Shown piece after piece: positions 1-7,076 of a DNA stretch of 38,391 nt. The notes below the pieces were generated by a model, which saw only the letters and a program-made list of their open reading frames with translations, was not told the DNA's origin and ran no database searches. The DNA lies in assembly GCA_947493495.1 (NCBI GenBank), contig CANLRN010000041.1, forward strand, positions 1 to 38,391, in the 5' to 3' direction. A program made the translations under genes and the position numbers. Within the stretch, counting starts at the first letter, position 1. Every line of letters starts with the position of its first letter. Source of the DNA: an uncultured Aquimarina sp. Its GTDB lineage: Bacteria > Bacteroidota > Bacteroidia > Flavobacteriales > Flavobacteriaceae.

Positions 1-74
1 AAGAAAATCAATCATTTACATCATTATTAACTTTGTTAAAGAATCTCTATGTGAATAACTATGCTAAACTAAGG

Positions 75-130
75 GCTAGCGCGAGCAAAACTAAGTGACA
101 GCTAGCGCGAGCGTCTCGCTCGTGCCGTCA
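75..130. repeat. REP-like hairpin repeat, copy 1
   Basis: The 12-bp word GCTAGCGCGAGC occurs at 75-86 and again at 101-112, each preceded by ACTAAG, giving a 26-bp direct repeat. The second occurrence continues into an inverted repeat at 105-125: GCGCGAGCG, loop TCT, CGCTCGTGC, nine pairs with one G-T. A degenerate copy lies at 321-410. The GC-rich block stands out from AT-rich surroundings. The shape resembles REP elements mobilised by REP-associated tyrosine transposases; that assignment is inference, since no such transposase is in the window. Confidence 0.6.
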
Positions 131-167
131 AAGATTGGCAAATAACAGTAAGAAATAATAACAACAG

Positions 168-206
168 CCACAATCTATTTTATTGATAGGTTGTGGTTTT
201 GTTTTT
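168..206 (+). terminator. Putative intrinsic terminator
   Basis: CCACAATCTA (168-177) pairs with TAGGTTGTGG (187-196), ten pairs with one G-T, around a 9-nt loop. The stem is followed by TTTTGTTTTT. It would stop a transcript entering from the left edge of the window, possibly one carrying the REP-like hairpin in its 3' end. The gene it serves lies outside the window. Confidence 0.55.
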
Positions 207-320
207 ATGCAGAATACGCTTTTTTAGCATTAAAATCACGTATTAGCGCATCTATGGTAATATAGATATGCTCTTTTTCTTTTTGAGACCCGATCTCCGA
301 AGAGTGATTAACTAAAAACG

Positions 321-410
321 AAATGCTGCGCGAACGTCTCCCGACTTCGTGCCATCAAAGACGAGAAGTTAAAATATTATAATAGCGATAATTTATTTTA
401 TTGATAACCT
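321..410. repeat. REP-like repeat, degenerate copy 2
   Basis: This block aligns with copy 1: CTGCGCGAACGTCTC and then CGTGCCATCAAAGA mirror the GCGCGAGCGTCTC and CGTGCCGTCAAAGA of copy 1. Similarity extends to the flank, where both copies run into TCTATTTTATTGAT or TTTATTTTATTGAT. Substitutions have broken the central hairpin, so this looks like an older, decaying copy of a unit of about 90 bp. Confidence 0.45.
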
Positions 411-824
411 GAGTTCGATTGTTAAAACAGACAGATTTGGTTTGTATTTTGAGTTTGAAATCTAATTTGAGGTTTTTTAGGCAGGAAACTATATGCAATT
501 AACCGCTACCGATCGCGCAATGTCATTAAGTTAAGGTTTTTTCATATTGTATCTTTCTAATTTTTAGTTATTTTAAGTTTTATTCTAGATCTATATTTTC
601 CTGAATTCCGCTCAAATTTTCTATCAGGTCTACTCTAAGATAAAAACTAAAAGAAAATAAGAAAGTTAAGCTTATCTTGTATTTTTGTTAACTTGCGCAA
701 CAAGCACACCGTATAAAAATAATACGTAGTTTAGTACTTAATAGAAAGTTCAGTTCTCTGAATTCCCGTACTAACCAGATCCCTTAACGAACATTGGAGA
801 AACTAAATTCTGATGAAGTAACTA
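411..824. other. Non-coding stretch with no recognised gene
   Basis: AT-rich sequence without an open frame that looks coding on either strand. A GC-richer word at about 509-536 (ACCGATCGCGCAATGTCATT and following) resembles an insertion-element end, but no partner or transposase supports this. The stretch probably belongs to the decayed element that ends at the tRNA fragment near 1689. Confidence 0.5.
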
Positions 825-1337
825 ATGAAAAACTTTTTACTCAAAATAATAGATTCGGGATATTTTATTTTCAAAAATATTATCCCACTTAAAACATATA
901 GGTATGCTGTTTGCGGTGGTAGTAATTTAATTTTGGATACTTTTCTATATTTTATCTGCTTTCATTTCATCTTTCATAAAGACAATATTGATTTAATTAT
1001 TGTCGTATTAAGCCCACACATTGCATCATTGCTTTTTGTATTTCCTATAACCTTCGTTATCGGCTTTTTACTTAATAGATTCATAGTGTTTTCTGAATCG
1101 GAATTATCAATGAAAACTCAATTTTTGAGATATTTAACTGTTGGAATAATCACTTTACTCATTAGTTATTTTTCAATGAAATTACTTGTAGATGTTCTTC
1201 TTTTTTACCCAACTCCGTCACGTATATTGACAATTCTTATAGCTATTTTATTTAGTTACATAATGCAAAGTAAATTTAGTTTTAAAGTTCAAAAACCTGT
1301 AAATAAATTTGTTAGTTTAAAAGAAAATAAAGAATAA
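825..1337 (+). CDS. GtrA-family membrane protein
   Basis: A 170-residue, four-helix membrane protein. It matches the GtrA/DPMS layout: an early YRYAVCGGSNLILDT segment, a second helix ending GFLLNRFIVF, then two C-terminal helices and a closing QSKFSFK. GtrA-like proteins are thought to help move or present polyprenyl-linked sugars and usually accompany glycosyltransferases. No glycosyltransferase is in the window, so the gene is orphaned inside the presumed element remnant. The ATG at 825 follows an A-rich leader without a Shine-Dalgarno site, as usual in this phylum. Family assignment rests on motif pattern and topology; the substrate is unknown. Confidence 0.72.
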   Translation: MKNFLLKIIDSGYFIFKNIIPLKTYRYAVCGGSNLILDTFLYFICFHFIFHKDNIDLIIVVLSPHIASLLFVFPITFVIGFLLNRFIVFSESELSMKTQFLRYLTVGIITLLISYFSMKLLVDVLLFYPTPSRILTILIAILFSYIMQSKFSFKVQKPVNKFVSLKENKE

Positions 1338-1373
1338 TTGGAATAAAAACGTATTACAACACCCCTGATACCG

Positions 1374-1592
1374 TTAGTATGCGCTTTCCCGTATACGTTC
1401 AAAATCCTTTTCACTTAGGTCAAGATTCAATGGATACAATTTCTTTGTTTTAGATAAAGAAGAATATACCCTTAGCTTAATTGGATATAGTCCATTCTTT
1501 TTGGACCTCCTCCTATCTTGAAAGTATAATTGATAACTATTTTTCTTTAAGCTAAGAAAATCCATTTGCACAAAAAATAGAGAGATAAACAA
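1374..1592 (-). pseudogene. Truncated tyrosine-type integrase (N-terminal arm-binding domain)
   Basis: The 72-residue frame contains YQLYFQDRRRSKKNGLYPIK and then LRVYSSLSKTKKLYPLNLDLSEKDFERI-type sequence. That is the arm-type DNA-binding domain found at the N-terminus of Bacteroidota phage and transposon integrases. Family members usually run to roughly 400 residues with a core-binding and an R-H-R-Y catalytic domain; both are missing. The frame stops right after FERIRESAY, 36 bp from the end of the convergent GtrA-like gene, so the rest was probably deleted at a junction near 1374-1385. It lies about 100 bp from the tRNA fragment at 1689, where an element's integrase is expected. It cannot be a working recombinase. 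Confidence 0.7.
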
Positions 1593-1688
1593 ATACTATC
1601 AATTCATATCCATTAATATATTTTAACTACCTAATAATCATAATTTTTATAAATAAACCTACTAAAACTAATATCTAATATTTTTGAG

Positions 1689-1730
1689 TGGCAGTCAAGA
1701 GGTCGTGGGTTCGAGTCTCATCTTCTCCAC
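1689..1730 (+). mobile_element. Attachment site: 3' fragment of tRNA-Ala(GGC)
   Basis: The sequence from TGGCAGTCAAGAGGTC to CTTCTCCAC reads as the 3' half of a tRNA: the GGC anticodon with the rest of its loop, a TCAAG stem strand, a variable loop, a T arm with GGTTCGAGTC, and an acceptor 3' strand CTTCTCC plus A. T at tRNA position 70 fits the G3-U70 pair of alanine tRNAs. No 5' half precedes it; the left neighbour is AT-rich sequence. This is what remains at the far end of an element that integrated into the 3' part of a tRNA gene, so the element lies to the left. Confidence 0.72.
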
Positions 1731-1739
1731 TATACATTA

Positions 1740-1774
1740 ACAGCTATAAATTACTATAGTATAGCTGTTTTTTT
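1740..1774 (+). terminator. Intrinsic terminator after the tRNA fragment
   Basis: ACAGCTATA (1740-1748) pairs perfectly with TATAGCTGT (1760-1768) and is followed by a run of seven T. It sits ten bases past the tRNA 3' end and was probably the original terminator of the tRNA-Ala gene, left behind on the chromosomal side. Confidence 0.75.
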
Positions 1775-1791
1775 GTGACGTACTTTCTAGG

Positions 1792-3606
1792 TCATTGGAT
1801 CAATTGACGTCCTATTTTTTTCCAAACTCTTATCAGCAATACCCCTGCAGTAATTGTTAAAGTAGCTAGTATTACCGATTCTGTTACATTCCCATATATC
1901 AAGTGCCCTGTAGTAAATAAGACTCCATAGACCAAACAGCAACCTAATATCATAGCGAGAATTCCTAATGGCACAGTCCAGGGAGCTGTATCTGTGATGA
2001 TATCTATATGTTTGGTAGTTGCTTTTTCTACTACAACACGCCAACCAGGGCCTCCAGGCTGTATTTTTTTGTAGAAATCAAATAATTTTTCATCTGTATC
2101 AGGGCGAGTTATAAAAGTAACAACTATCCATATAATAGTAGTGATCAATACTACAAAAGGAATACTAAACCATACTGGAAAAACACCTATTTCATTGCCA
2201 AATAGAAATTCATCTATACTAGGTATTGTAATTAATAATGAAATAATTCCAGATGAAAACATAGCAGAAATCTCACTCCAAGCATTAATTCTCCACCAAA
2301 ACCATCTAAGTATAAATATCAACCCAGTTCCTGCTCCAAACATAATAATGTATGTGAATATCTGCGTAGCATTAGTTAATGCTAATGCTAATAAAACACT
2401 AAGAGCCATAAGTACCACAGTAGATAGCTTACCGACATTTACCAATTCTTTTTGGGATACTGTTCGTTTTATAAGCTGGCGATATACATCATTTACCATA
2501 TAAGAAGCACCCCAATTAAGGTGGGTGGAGATGCTAGACATATAGGCGGCTATTAATGAGGCGACTACAACCCCTAAAAGACCACTTGGTAACTTGGTAA
2601 GCATCGCGGGATATGCCAAATCGTGGCCTAATTTATCTGCCGTAACATCAGGAAAGGCTTCTTGGATACTCACCAAATCAGGAAATACAACTAAAGAAGC
2701 TAGCGCAACCAATATCCACGGCCATGGACGCAAGGCATAATGCATAATATTAAAAAAGAAAGTAGCCCCTATAGCGTGATTTTCATTTTTGGCAGCTAGC
2801 ATACGCTGAGCTACATACCCACCACCACCTGGCTCAGATCCTGGATACCACGAACTCCACCACTGTACAGCTAATGGGATTACTAATAATGTTATCAAGG
2901 CTTCTGTATCATTTAGATCAGGGAGTAAAGATATTTTGCCCACAACATTAGGATGTGTTATTAAATTTTCTAAGCCGTTCACCTCTGGCAAATTTATACA
3001 GTAATATGCCGCTCCAATGGCTCCTGCCATCGCTACAAAAAACAATAAAAAATCAGAATAAACAACTCCTTTAAAACCGCCTAGAGCACTAAATATGACA
3101 GTTACCACTGCTGCATAGCCAACAGTTTCTATAGCTGTTAACCCAAGCATTACTTGACCAATTTTGATAGCAGCTAGCGTAATACCAGACATTGCCAATA
3201 CATTAAAAATAAGCCCTAAATACACAGATCTAAAAATTCTCAAAAACCGCGCTGCCTTACCAGAGTATCTTAATTCATAGAACTCCATATCCGTAGCTAC
3301 ATTAGAGCGTCTCCATAAGCGCGCATATATGAAAACAGTTAGTAAACCCGTAAGTAAAAATGCCCACCATACCCAATTACCAGCCACTCCATTCTGCCGT
3401 ACAAGATCTGTCACCAGATTAGGGGTGTCAGTAGAAAAAGTGGTAGCTACCATAGAAAATCCTAGTAACCACCAAGGCATATTTCTGCCTGATAAAAAAT
3501 ATTCTGCAGTGTTTTTTCCAGACTTTTTTGCTACAAACACTCCTATAAAAAGGGTTGTTAGGAAAAAAAGGATAATTATTGAGTAATCGAGAGTGCTTAA
3601 TACCAT
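1792..3606 (-). CDS. Sodium/solute symporter (SSS family)
   Basis: A 604-residue polytopic inner-membrane protein of the sodium:solute symporter family, related to SGLT and PutP carriers. The N-terminus (LDYSIIILFFLTTLFIGVFV, then AEYFLSGRNMPWWLLGFSM) and the later ALGGFKGVVYSDFLLFF segment are characteristic. The hydrophobicity pattern suggests 12 or more helices. It would couple inward sodium flow to uptake of an organic solute. The Trp-rich stretch around residue 250 (VQWWSSWYPGSEPGGGGYVA) resembles sugar-type members, but the substrate cannot be read from sequence. It stands alone, transcribed toward the tRNA terminator, with no SusC/SusD or catabolic partner in the window. Confidence 0.88.
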   Translation of the reverse strand: MVLSTLDYSIIILFFLTTLFIGVFVAKKSGKNTAEYFLSGRNMPWWLLGFSMVATTFSTDTPNLVTDLVRQNGVAGNWVWWAFLLTGLLTVFIYARLWRRSNVATDMEFYELRYSGKAARFLRIFRSVYLGLIFNVLAMSGITLAAIKIGQVMLGLTAIETVGYAAVVTVIFSALGGFKGVVYSDFLLFFVAMAGAIGAAYYCINLPEVNGLENLITHPNVVGKISLLPDLNDTEALITLLVIPLAVQWWSSWYPGSEPGGGGYVAQRMLAAKNENHAIGATFFFNIMHYALRPWPWILVALASLVVFPDLVSIQEAFPDVTADKLGHDLAYPAMLTKLPSGLLGVVVASLIAAYMSSISTHLNWGASYMVNDVYRQLIKRTVSQKELVNVGKLSTVVLMALSVLLALALTNATQIFTYIIMFGAGTGLIFILRWFWWRINAWSEISAMFSSGIISLLITIPSIDEFLFGNEIGVFPVWFSIPFVVLITTIIWIVVTFITRPDTDEKLFDFYKKIQPGGPGWRVVVEKATTKHIDIITDTAPWTVPLGILAMILGCCLVYGVLFTTGHLIYGNVTESVILATLTITAGVLLIRVWKKIGRQLIQ

Positions 3607-3937
3607 AAAATGTAGTTATATAATAGCCATAGCAATATAGTAAATACTCTGTATAAATAAAGGCAATCCATAACTGCTCTTACAAGTGTATAGTGTTTGC
3701 CATAAAACATTGATTGTCAATACGTATTTGTATACAACGTTGCTTTTTTGTTAATAAAACGTAATAAAAATATTTTTTTAATAGTACGCGGACGCATAAA
3801 TTTATAGCTCTATTTTAGGATATATAAATATCAGGATACCTCAATTTATGGTTATTTAGATATTATGTTTTATGAATTACTTTTGGGGAAAAGTACTTAT
3901 AGAAAGATAAACAGAATGCGAATCAAAACTTGTAATT
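3607..3937. other. Intergenic region between symporter and small ORF
   Basis: AT-rich sequence of 331 bp between divergent genes. It should hold the symporter promoter on the minus strand and that of the small ORF on the plus strand. I saw no clear promoter match, dyad or gene. Confidence 0.4.
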
Positions 3938-4111
3938 ATGCAGTATAGAGTAATTGATACTAAAAGCCATCATTATGGACGAGTATTAGATTTTAAATCT
4001 TGTTCTGATATGAAAGATTTAGGAGGGGTTATATTAAAAATAGATGAAGAAACATATTCATTATTTAGATTTAATGAAGTGGAAAAAATAGAATCGATTC
4101 TAGCCTCATAA
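3938..4111 (+). CDS. Small hypothetical protein (57 aa)
   Basis: An ATG at 3938 opens 57 codons to TAA at 4109-4111. The predicted product starts MQYRVIDTKSHHYGRVLDFK and ends EVEKIESILAS. It is soluble, rich in charged and beta-forming residues, without signal peptide or membrane segment. The frame is not a shadow of another gene and ends 18 bp before the convergent ribE stop. The middle (GGVILKIDEETYSLFRFNEV) reads like a small beta-barrel domain, but I do not recognise a family. Support is the clean frame, its protein-like composition and its position. Confidence 0.5.
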   Translation: MQYRVIDTKSHHYGRVLDFKSCSDMKDLGGVILKIDEETYSLFRFNEVEKIESILAS

Positions 4112-4129
4112 AAATCATATCAATAGTTT

Positions 4130-4717
4130 TTATTTTAATTCAGCAATTCTTTTCACATATTTGCCGATTACGTCAAACTCTAGATTGACAATAGTTCCTA
4201 TTGTTAATGTATTAAAATTAGTATGCTCATACGTATAAGGGATGATGGCTACACTAAATTCATTTCGCTGAGAATTTACTACCGTAAGACTAACACCATG
4301 TACAGTAATAGAACCTTTTTCTATCGTAATATTATCAAGAGAAGAGTCATACTCAAAAGTAAAATACCAACTCCCATCAGTCTCTTTAATATTTTTACAA
4401 ACAGCCGTTTGATCTACATGGCCCTGCACGATATGCCCATCTAGGCGATCCCCTAATTTCATGCCTCGTTCTAGGTTTATTAGTTCTCCTACTTTTAGAC
4501 TAGTAAGACTTGTTTTTTCTAATGTTTCTTTTATGGCTGTAACAGTATAGTTATCAGCATCAATACTAATAACTGTAAGACATACTCCATTATGAGAAAC
4601 ACTCTGGTCTATCTTTAATTCTGAAGTAAAATTAGAACGGATGGTAATATGTAGATTCTCTTGTTCAGTTTCTAAACTAATAATTGTTCCTATTTCTTCA
4701 ATAATCCCCGTAAACAT
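4130..4717 (-). CDS. ribE: Riboflavin synthase, alpha subunit
   Basis: A 195-residue enzyme that dismutates two 6,7-dimethyl-8-ribityllumazine molecules to riboflavin and the pyrimidine precursor. The start MFTGIIEEIGTI is the family hallmark. The protein has the expected two lumazine-binding halves. The first includes SVSHNGVCLTV; the second begins near GHIVQGHVDQTA and includes GSITVHGVSLTV. Length is normal for the family, which acts as a trimer in the cytosol. It is divergent from pdxA with 84 bp between the two starts. Confidence 0.96.
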   Translation of the reverse strand: MFTGIIEEIGTIISLETEQENLHITIRSNFTSELKIDQSVSHNGVCLTVISIDADNYTVTAIKETLEKTSLTSLKVGELINLERGMKLGDRLDGHIVQGHVDQTAVCKNIKETDGSWYFTFEYDSSLDNITIEKGSITVHGVSLTVVNSQRNEFSVAIIPYTYEHTNFNTLTIGTIVNLEFDVIGKYVKRIAELK

Positions 4718-4801
4718 AAATGCAAAATATTTAATTAAATTTGTGATCTTAAAATTTGAGATTCGTTTTGGGTTTCAAAAATACTTATAAAGTAGGTTAT
4801 A

Positions 4802-5866
4802 ATGAAGCAAGAAGAAAAAATAAGAGTAGGCATATCTATTGGAGACCTTAATGGGATAGGAAGCGAAGTAGTTCTAAAAACTTTTGAAGATGCTCGTATG
4901 CTTGATTTTTGTACTCCAGTAATTTTTGCATCTATTAAGATTCTTTCTTTTCTAAAAAAACAATATCATATCGAATCCAATCTGCATGCTATTGATAAAA
5001 CAACTCAAATCACTGACGGCAAAATAAATGTGTTTAATGTATGGAAGGAAGCAGTAGCTATTAATTTTGGAGAAGAAGATGAAAAAATAGGCGAATATGC
5101 AATTAAATCTTTAAAAGCAGCTACCAATGCACTAAAAAATCAAGAAATCGATGTGTTGGTCACAGCCCCAATTAATAAACATAGTATCCAATCAGAAGAA
5201 TTTAATTTTCCAGGACACACGGATTACTTAAATCAGGAATTGGAAGGAAATAGCCTAATGTTTATGATTACAGACACACTAAAAGTAGGATTACTTACTG
5301 ATCATGTAGCTGTAAAAGATATTGCAGATACCATTACTCCAGCATTAATAGAGCAGAAAACAAACACTATTTATAATGCGCTAAAACAAGATTTTGGTAT
5401 TAGCAAGCCTAAAATAGCCGTATTAGGAATCAATCCTCATAGTGGCGATAATGGAGTTATAGGAAAAGAAGATGAAGAGATCTTAAAACCCACAATTAAA
5501 AAAATCAATGAATCCGGTAAATTAGTATATGGTCCATATGCTGCCGATAGTTTTTTTGGGTCAGACGGGTATAAAGCATTTGATGCAATTATTGCATCAT
5601 ATCATGATCAAGGATTAATTCCTTTTAAAACACTTTCTTTTGGTAAGGGAGTTAATTATACAGCGGGATTACATAAAGTACGTACATCTCCTGATCACGG
5701 AACGGCTTTCGAGATTGCAGGAAAAAATAAAGCTGACAATGGATCTTTTAAGGAAGCTGTTTTTGCCGCACTAAAAATTTACAAACATAGAAAAGAGTAT
5801 AATGAGCTTACCAAAAATCCTTTAAAAAAACAAGCGCGAAAACCGCAGAAAAGAAACAAAAAATAA
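4802..5866 (+). CDS. pdxA: 4-hydroxythreonine-4-phosphate dehydrogenase
   Basis: A 354-residue NAD-dependent dehydrogenase of the DXP-dependent pyridoxal 5'-phosphate pathway. It oxidises 4-phosphooxy-threonine, and the product is condensed by PdxJ. Metal-binding histidines correspond to H168 (LLTDHVAVK), H213 (NPHSGDNG) and H268 (ASYHDQG). GHTDYL near 138-143 and the C-terminal SPDHGTAFEIAGK block are also typical. The last ten or so residues are strongly basic (RKPQKRNKK) and extend past the usual end. The gene shares its upstream region with divergent ribE. Confidence 0.95.
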   Translation: MKQEEKIRVGISIGDLNGIGSEVVLKTFEDARMLDFCTPVIFASIKILSFLKKQYHIESNLHAIDKTTQITDGKINVFNVWKEAVAINFGEEDEKIGEYAIKSLKAATNALKNQEIDVLVTAPINKHSIQSEEFNFPGHTDYLNQELEGNSLMFMITDTLKVGLLTDHVAVKDIADTITPALIEQKTNTIYNALKQDFGISKPKIAVLGINPHSGDNGVIGKEDEEILKPTIKKINESGKLVYGPYAADSFFGSDGYKAFDAIIASYHDQGLIPFKTLSFGKGVNYTAGLHKVRTSPDHGTAFEIAGKNKADNGSFKEAVFAALKIYKHRKEYNELTKNPLKKQARKPQKRNKK

Positions 5867-5913
5867 TATACAGAGATAAGTACCTTAATACGAATTATGC
5901 GCTAAAAACACTT

Positions 5914-5950
5914 CAAGAAATACCTAGCTAGCAGGAAGGTTCTTTTTTTT
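5914..5950 (+). terminator. Probable terminator after pdxA
   Basis: A weak stem (ACCT at 5922-5925 with AGGT at 5937-5940, flanked by AGA/TCT) leads into eight or more T at 5942-5950. It separates pdxA from the promoter of the yceD-rpmF unit. The stem is short, so confidence is moderate. Confidence 0.4.
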
Positions 5951-5976
5951 GATGTAATTTTAATTTACAAAACTCG

Positions 5977-6003
5977 TTTCGTACTATTTTTTTGTTATCT
6001 TTG
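5977..6003 (+). promoter_or_regulatory. Promoter of yceD-rpmF
   Basis: TATCTTTG at 5996-6003 matches the Bacteroidota -7 element TAnnTTTG exactly. TTTC at 5977-5980 is a candidate -33 element, slightly closer than usual. The predicted transcript starts around 6010, directly at the base of the hairpin 6011-6029. Confidence 0.6.
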
Positions 6004-6010
6004 CACCCGC

Positions 6011-6029
6011 CTTTATCAGATTGATAAAG
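6011..6029 (+). promoter_or_regulatory. Hairpin at the 5' end of the yceD-rpmF mRNA
   Basis: CTTTATCA (6011-6018) and TGATAAAG (6022-6029) form a perfect 8-bp stem with a 3-nt loop. It begins where the transcript is expected to start and ends 20 nt before the chosen yceD start codon. There is no T-tract, so it is not a terminator. It may protect the 5' end or modulate translation. Confidence 0.5.
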
Positions 6030-6049
6030 CCTTGAACATGAATGATGAA

Positions 6050-6589
6050 ATGAAACAACTAAAAGAGTATACGATCCCTTTTGTTGGACTGAAGCAAGGA
6101 TTACACCAGTTTGAGTATGAAATTGAGAATACGTTCTTTGAACATTTTGAGTATGATGAATTTAATGCATCTACAATTAAAGTTACTCTAGAGTTCACAA
6201 AAAAAACAACTATGTTCGAGCTGCAGTTTATAGCTGATGGAACAGTAAATGTAAATTGTGATGTGACCAATGAGCCTTTTGATTTGCCAATAAAGAATGA
6301 ACTATTCTTAGTGGTCAAATTTGGAGATACATATAATGACGAAAATGAAGAACTGTTAATAATACCACACGGGGAGTATGAGATCAATATACAGCAATAT
6401 ATATATGAGTTGGTTGTATTAGGAGTTCCTACGAAACGGCTACATCCTGGAGTAGTAGACGGCACATTAAAATCTGACATACTCGAAAAACTAGAAGAAT
6501 TAAGTCCAAGAGAAAAAACATTAGAAAATAACAATGAGGAAACAGATCCTCGTTGGGATAAATTAAAAAACTTATTAAACGATAAATAA
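6050..6589 (+). CDS. YceD/DUF177 family protein
   Basis: A 179-residue acidic protein of the DUF177 (YceD) family, encoded almost universally just upstream of rpmF. In other bacteria YceD homologues are linked to 23S rRNA accumulation. I chose the ATG at 6050 because MKQLKEYTIPFVGLKQG matches the usual N-terminus; an ATG at 6038 would add four residues. The middle contains the family pattern CDVTNEPFDLPI followed by an acidic stretch (NDENEELLIIPHGEYEINI) and HPGVVDG near residue 137. The canonical second cysteine pair is not evident. rpmF starts 10 bp after the stop, so the two are cotranscribed. Confidence 0.85.
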   Translation: MKQLKEYTIPFVGLKQGLHQFEYEIENTFFEHFEYDEFNASTIKVTLEFTKKTTMFELQFIADGTVNVNCDVTNEPFDLPIKNELFLVVKFGDTYNDENEELLIIPHGEYEINIQQYIYELVVLGVPTKRLHPGVVDGTLKSDILEKLEELSPREKTLENNNEETDPRWDKLKNLLNDK

Positions 6590-6599
6590 TAGCTAAGCA

Positions 6600-6797
6600 A
6601 TGGCACATCCTAAGAGAAAAATCTCCAAAACGAGAAGAGATAAGAGAAGAACACATTACAAAGCTTCTGTACCACAAATAGCTACAGACCCTACTACAGG
6701 AGAAGCACATTTATATCATAGAGCCCATTGGTTCGAAGGTAAATTATATTACCGTGGTCAAGTAGTTATTGATAATACTGAAGTAGAAGTAGCATAA
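6600..6797 (+). CDS. rpmF: Large ribosomal subunit protein bL32
   Basis: A 65-residue basic protein starting [20 protein letters not shown], which is diagnostic for L32. It binds 23S rRNA in the large subunit. This copy has no cysteine at all, so it is the zinc-independent form; the usual zinc-ribbon region is replaced by [20 protein letters not shown]. It follows yceD closely and is followed by a strong terminator, making a two-gene unit before fabH. Confidence 0.95.
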   Translation: MAHPKRKISKTRRDKRRTHYKASVPQIATDPTTGEAHLYHRAHWFEGKLYYRGQVVIDNTEVEVA

Positions 6798-6820
6798 ACA
6801 TAAGTGTTAAAAAAATAAAG

Positions 6821-6848
6821 AACTCTCACAAAAGTGAGAGTTTTTTTG
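6821..6848 (+). terminator. Terminator after rpmF
   Basis: ACTCTCAC (6822-6829), loop AAAA, GTGAGAGT (6834-6841), then TTTTTTT. A textbook intrinsic terminator 24 bp after the rpmF stop, so fabH must have its own promoter. Confidence 0.9.
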
Positions 6849-6977
6849 TTTTTAGTTGATTATGTTTCAAAATCCAATTATTTTGCGCCATATTTACATA
6901 GAATTTGTGTATTTTCATCGCCATTTTAAGTAGTATTGCTCCAAAAGTTCGTGAAAAGAGCCAAATAATTTATTTGA

Positions 6978-7019
6978 TGTCAATATTTCTTATGTAGATC
7001 ATCATAGAAAGTATTGACA
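6978..7019. promoter_or_regulatory. Imperfect long hairpin upstream of fabH
   Basis: TGTCAATA (6978-6985) pairs with TATTGACA (7012-7019). Inside, TTTC pairs with GAAA and TATG with CATA, leaving an 8-nt loop and single-base bulges, about 16 pairs in total. It lies 57 bp upstream of the fabH start. It is either an operator dyad or an mRNA leader structure; there is no T-tract. I could not place a convincing TAnnTTTG element between it and fabH. Confidence 0.45.
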
Positions 7020-7076
7020 AATTCCATCTAAATTATTGTGTAACAATGATAATTCGGATGAAACTAAAATCAAGAT

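Noticed and set aside
509..536. Possible insertion-sequence end
   Set aside because: One GC-richer word without a matching inverted end or transposase fragment.
1787..2044. Minus-strand 85-codon ORF
   Set aside because: Lies within the symporter gene in another frame; a shadow.
6429..6710. Minus-strand 93-codon ORF
   Set aside because: Antisense to yceD and rpmF, both well identified.
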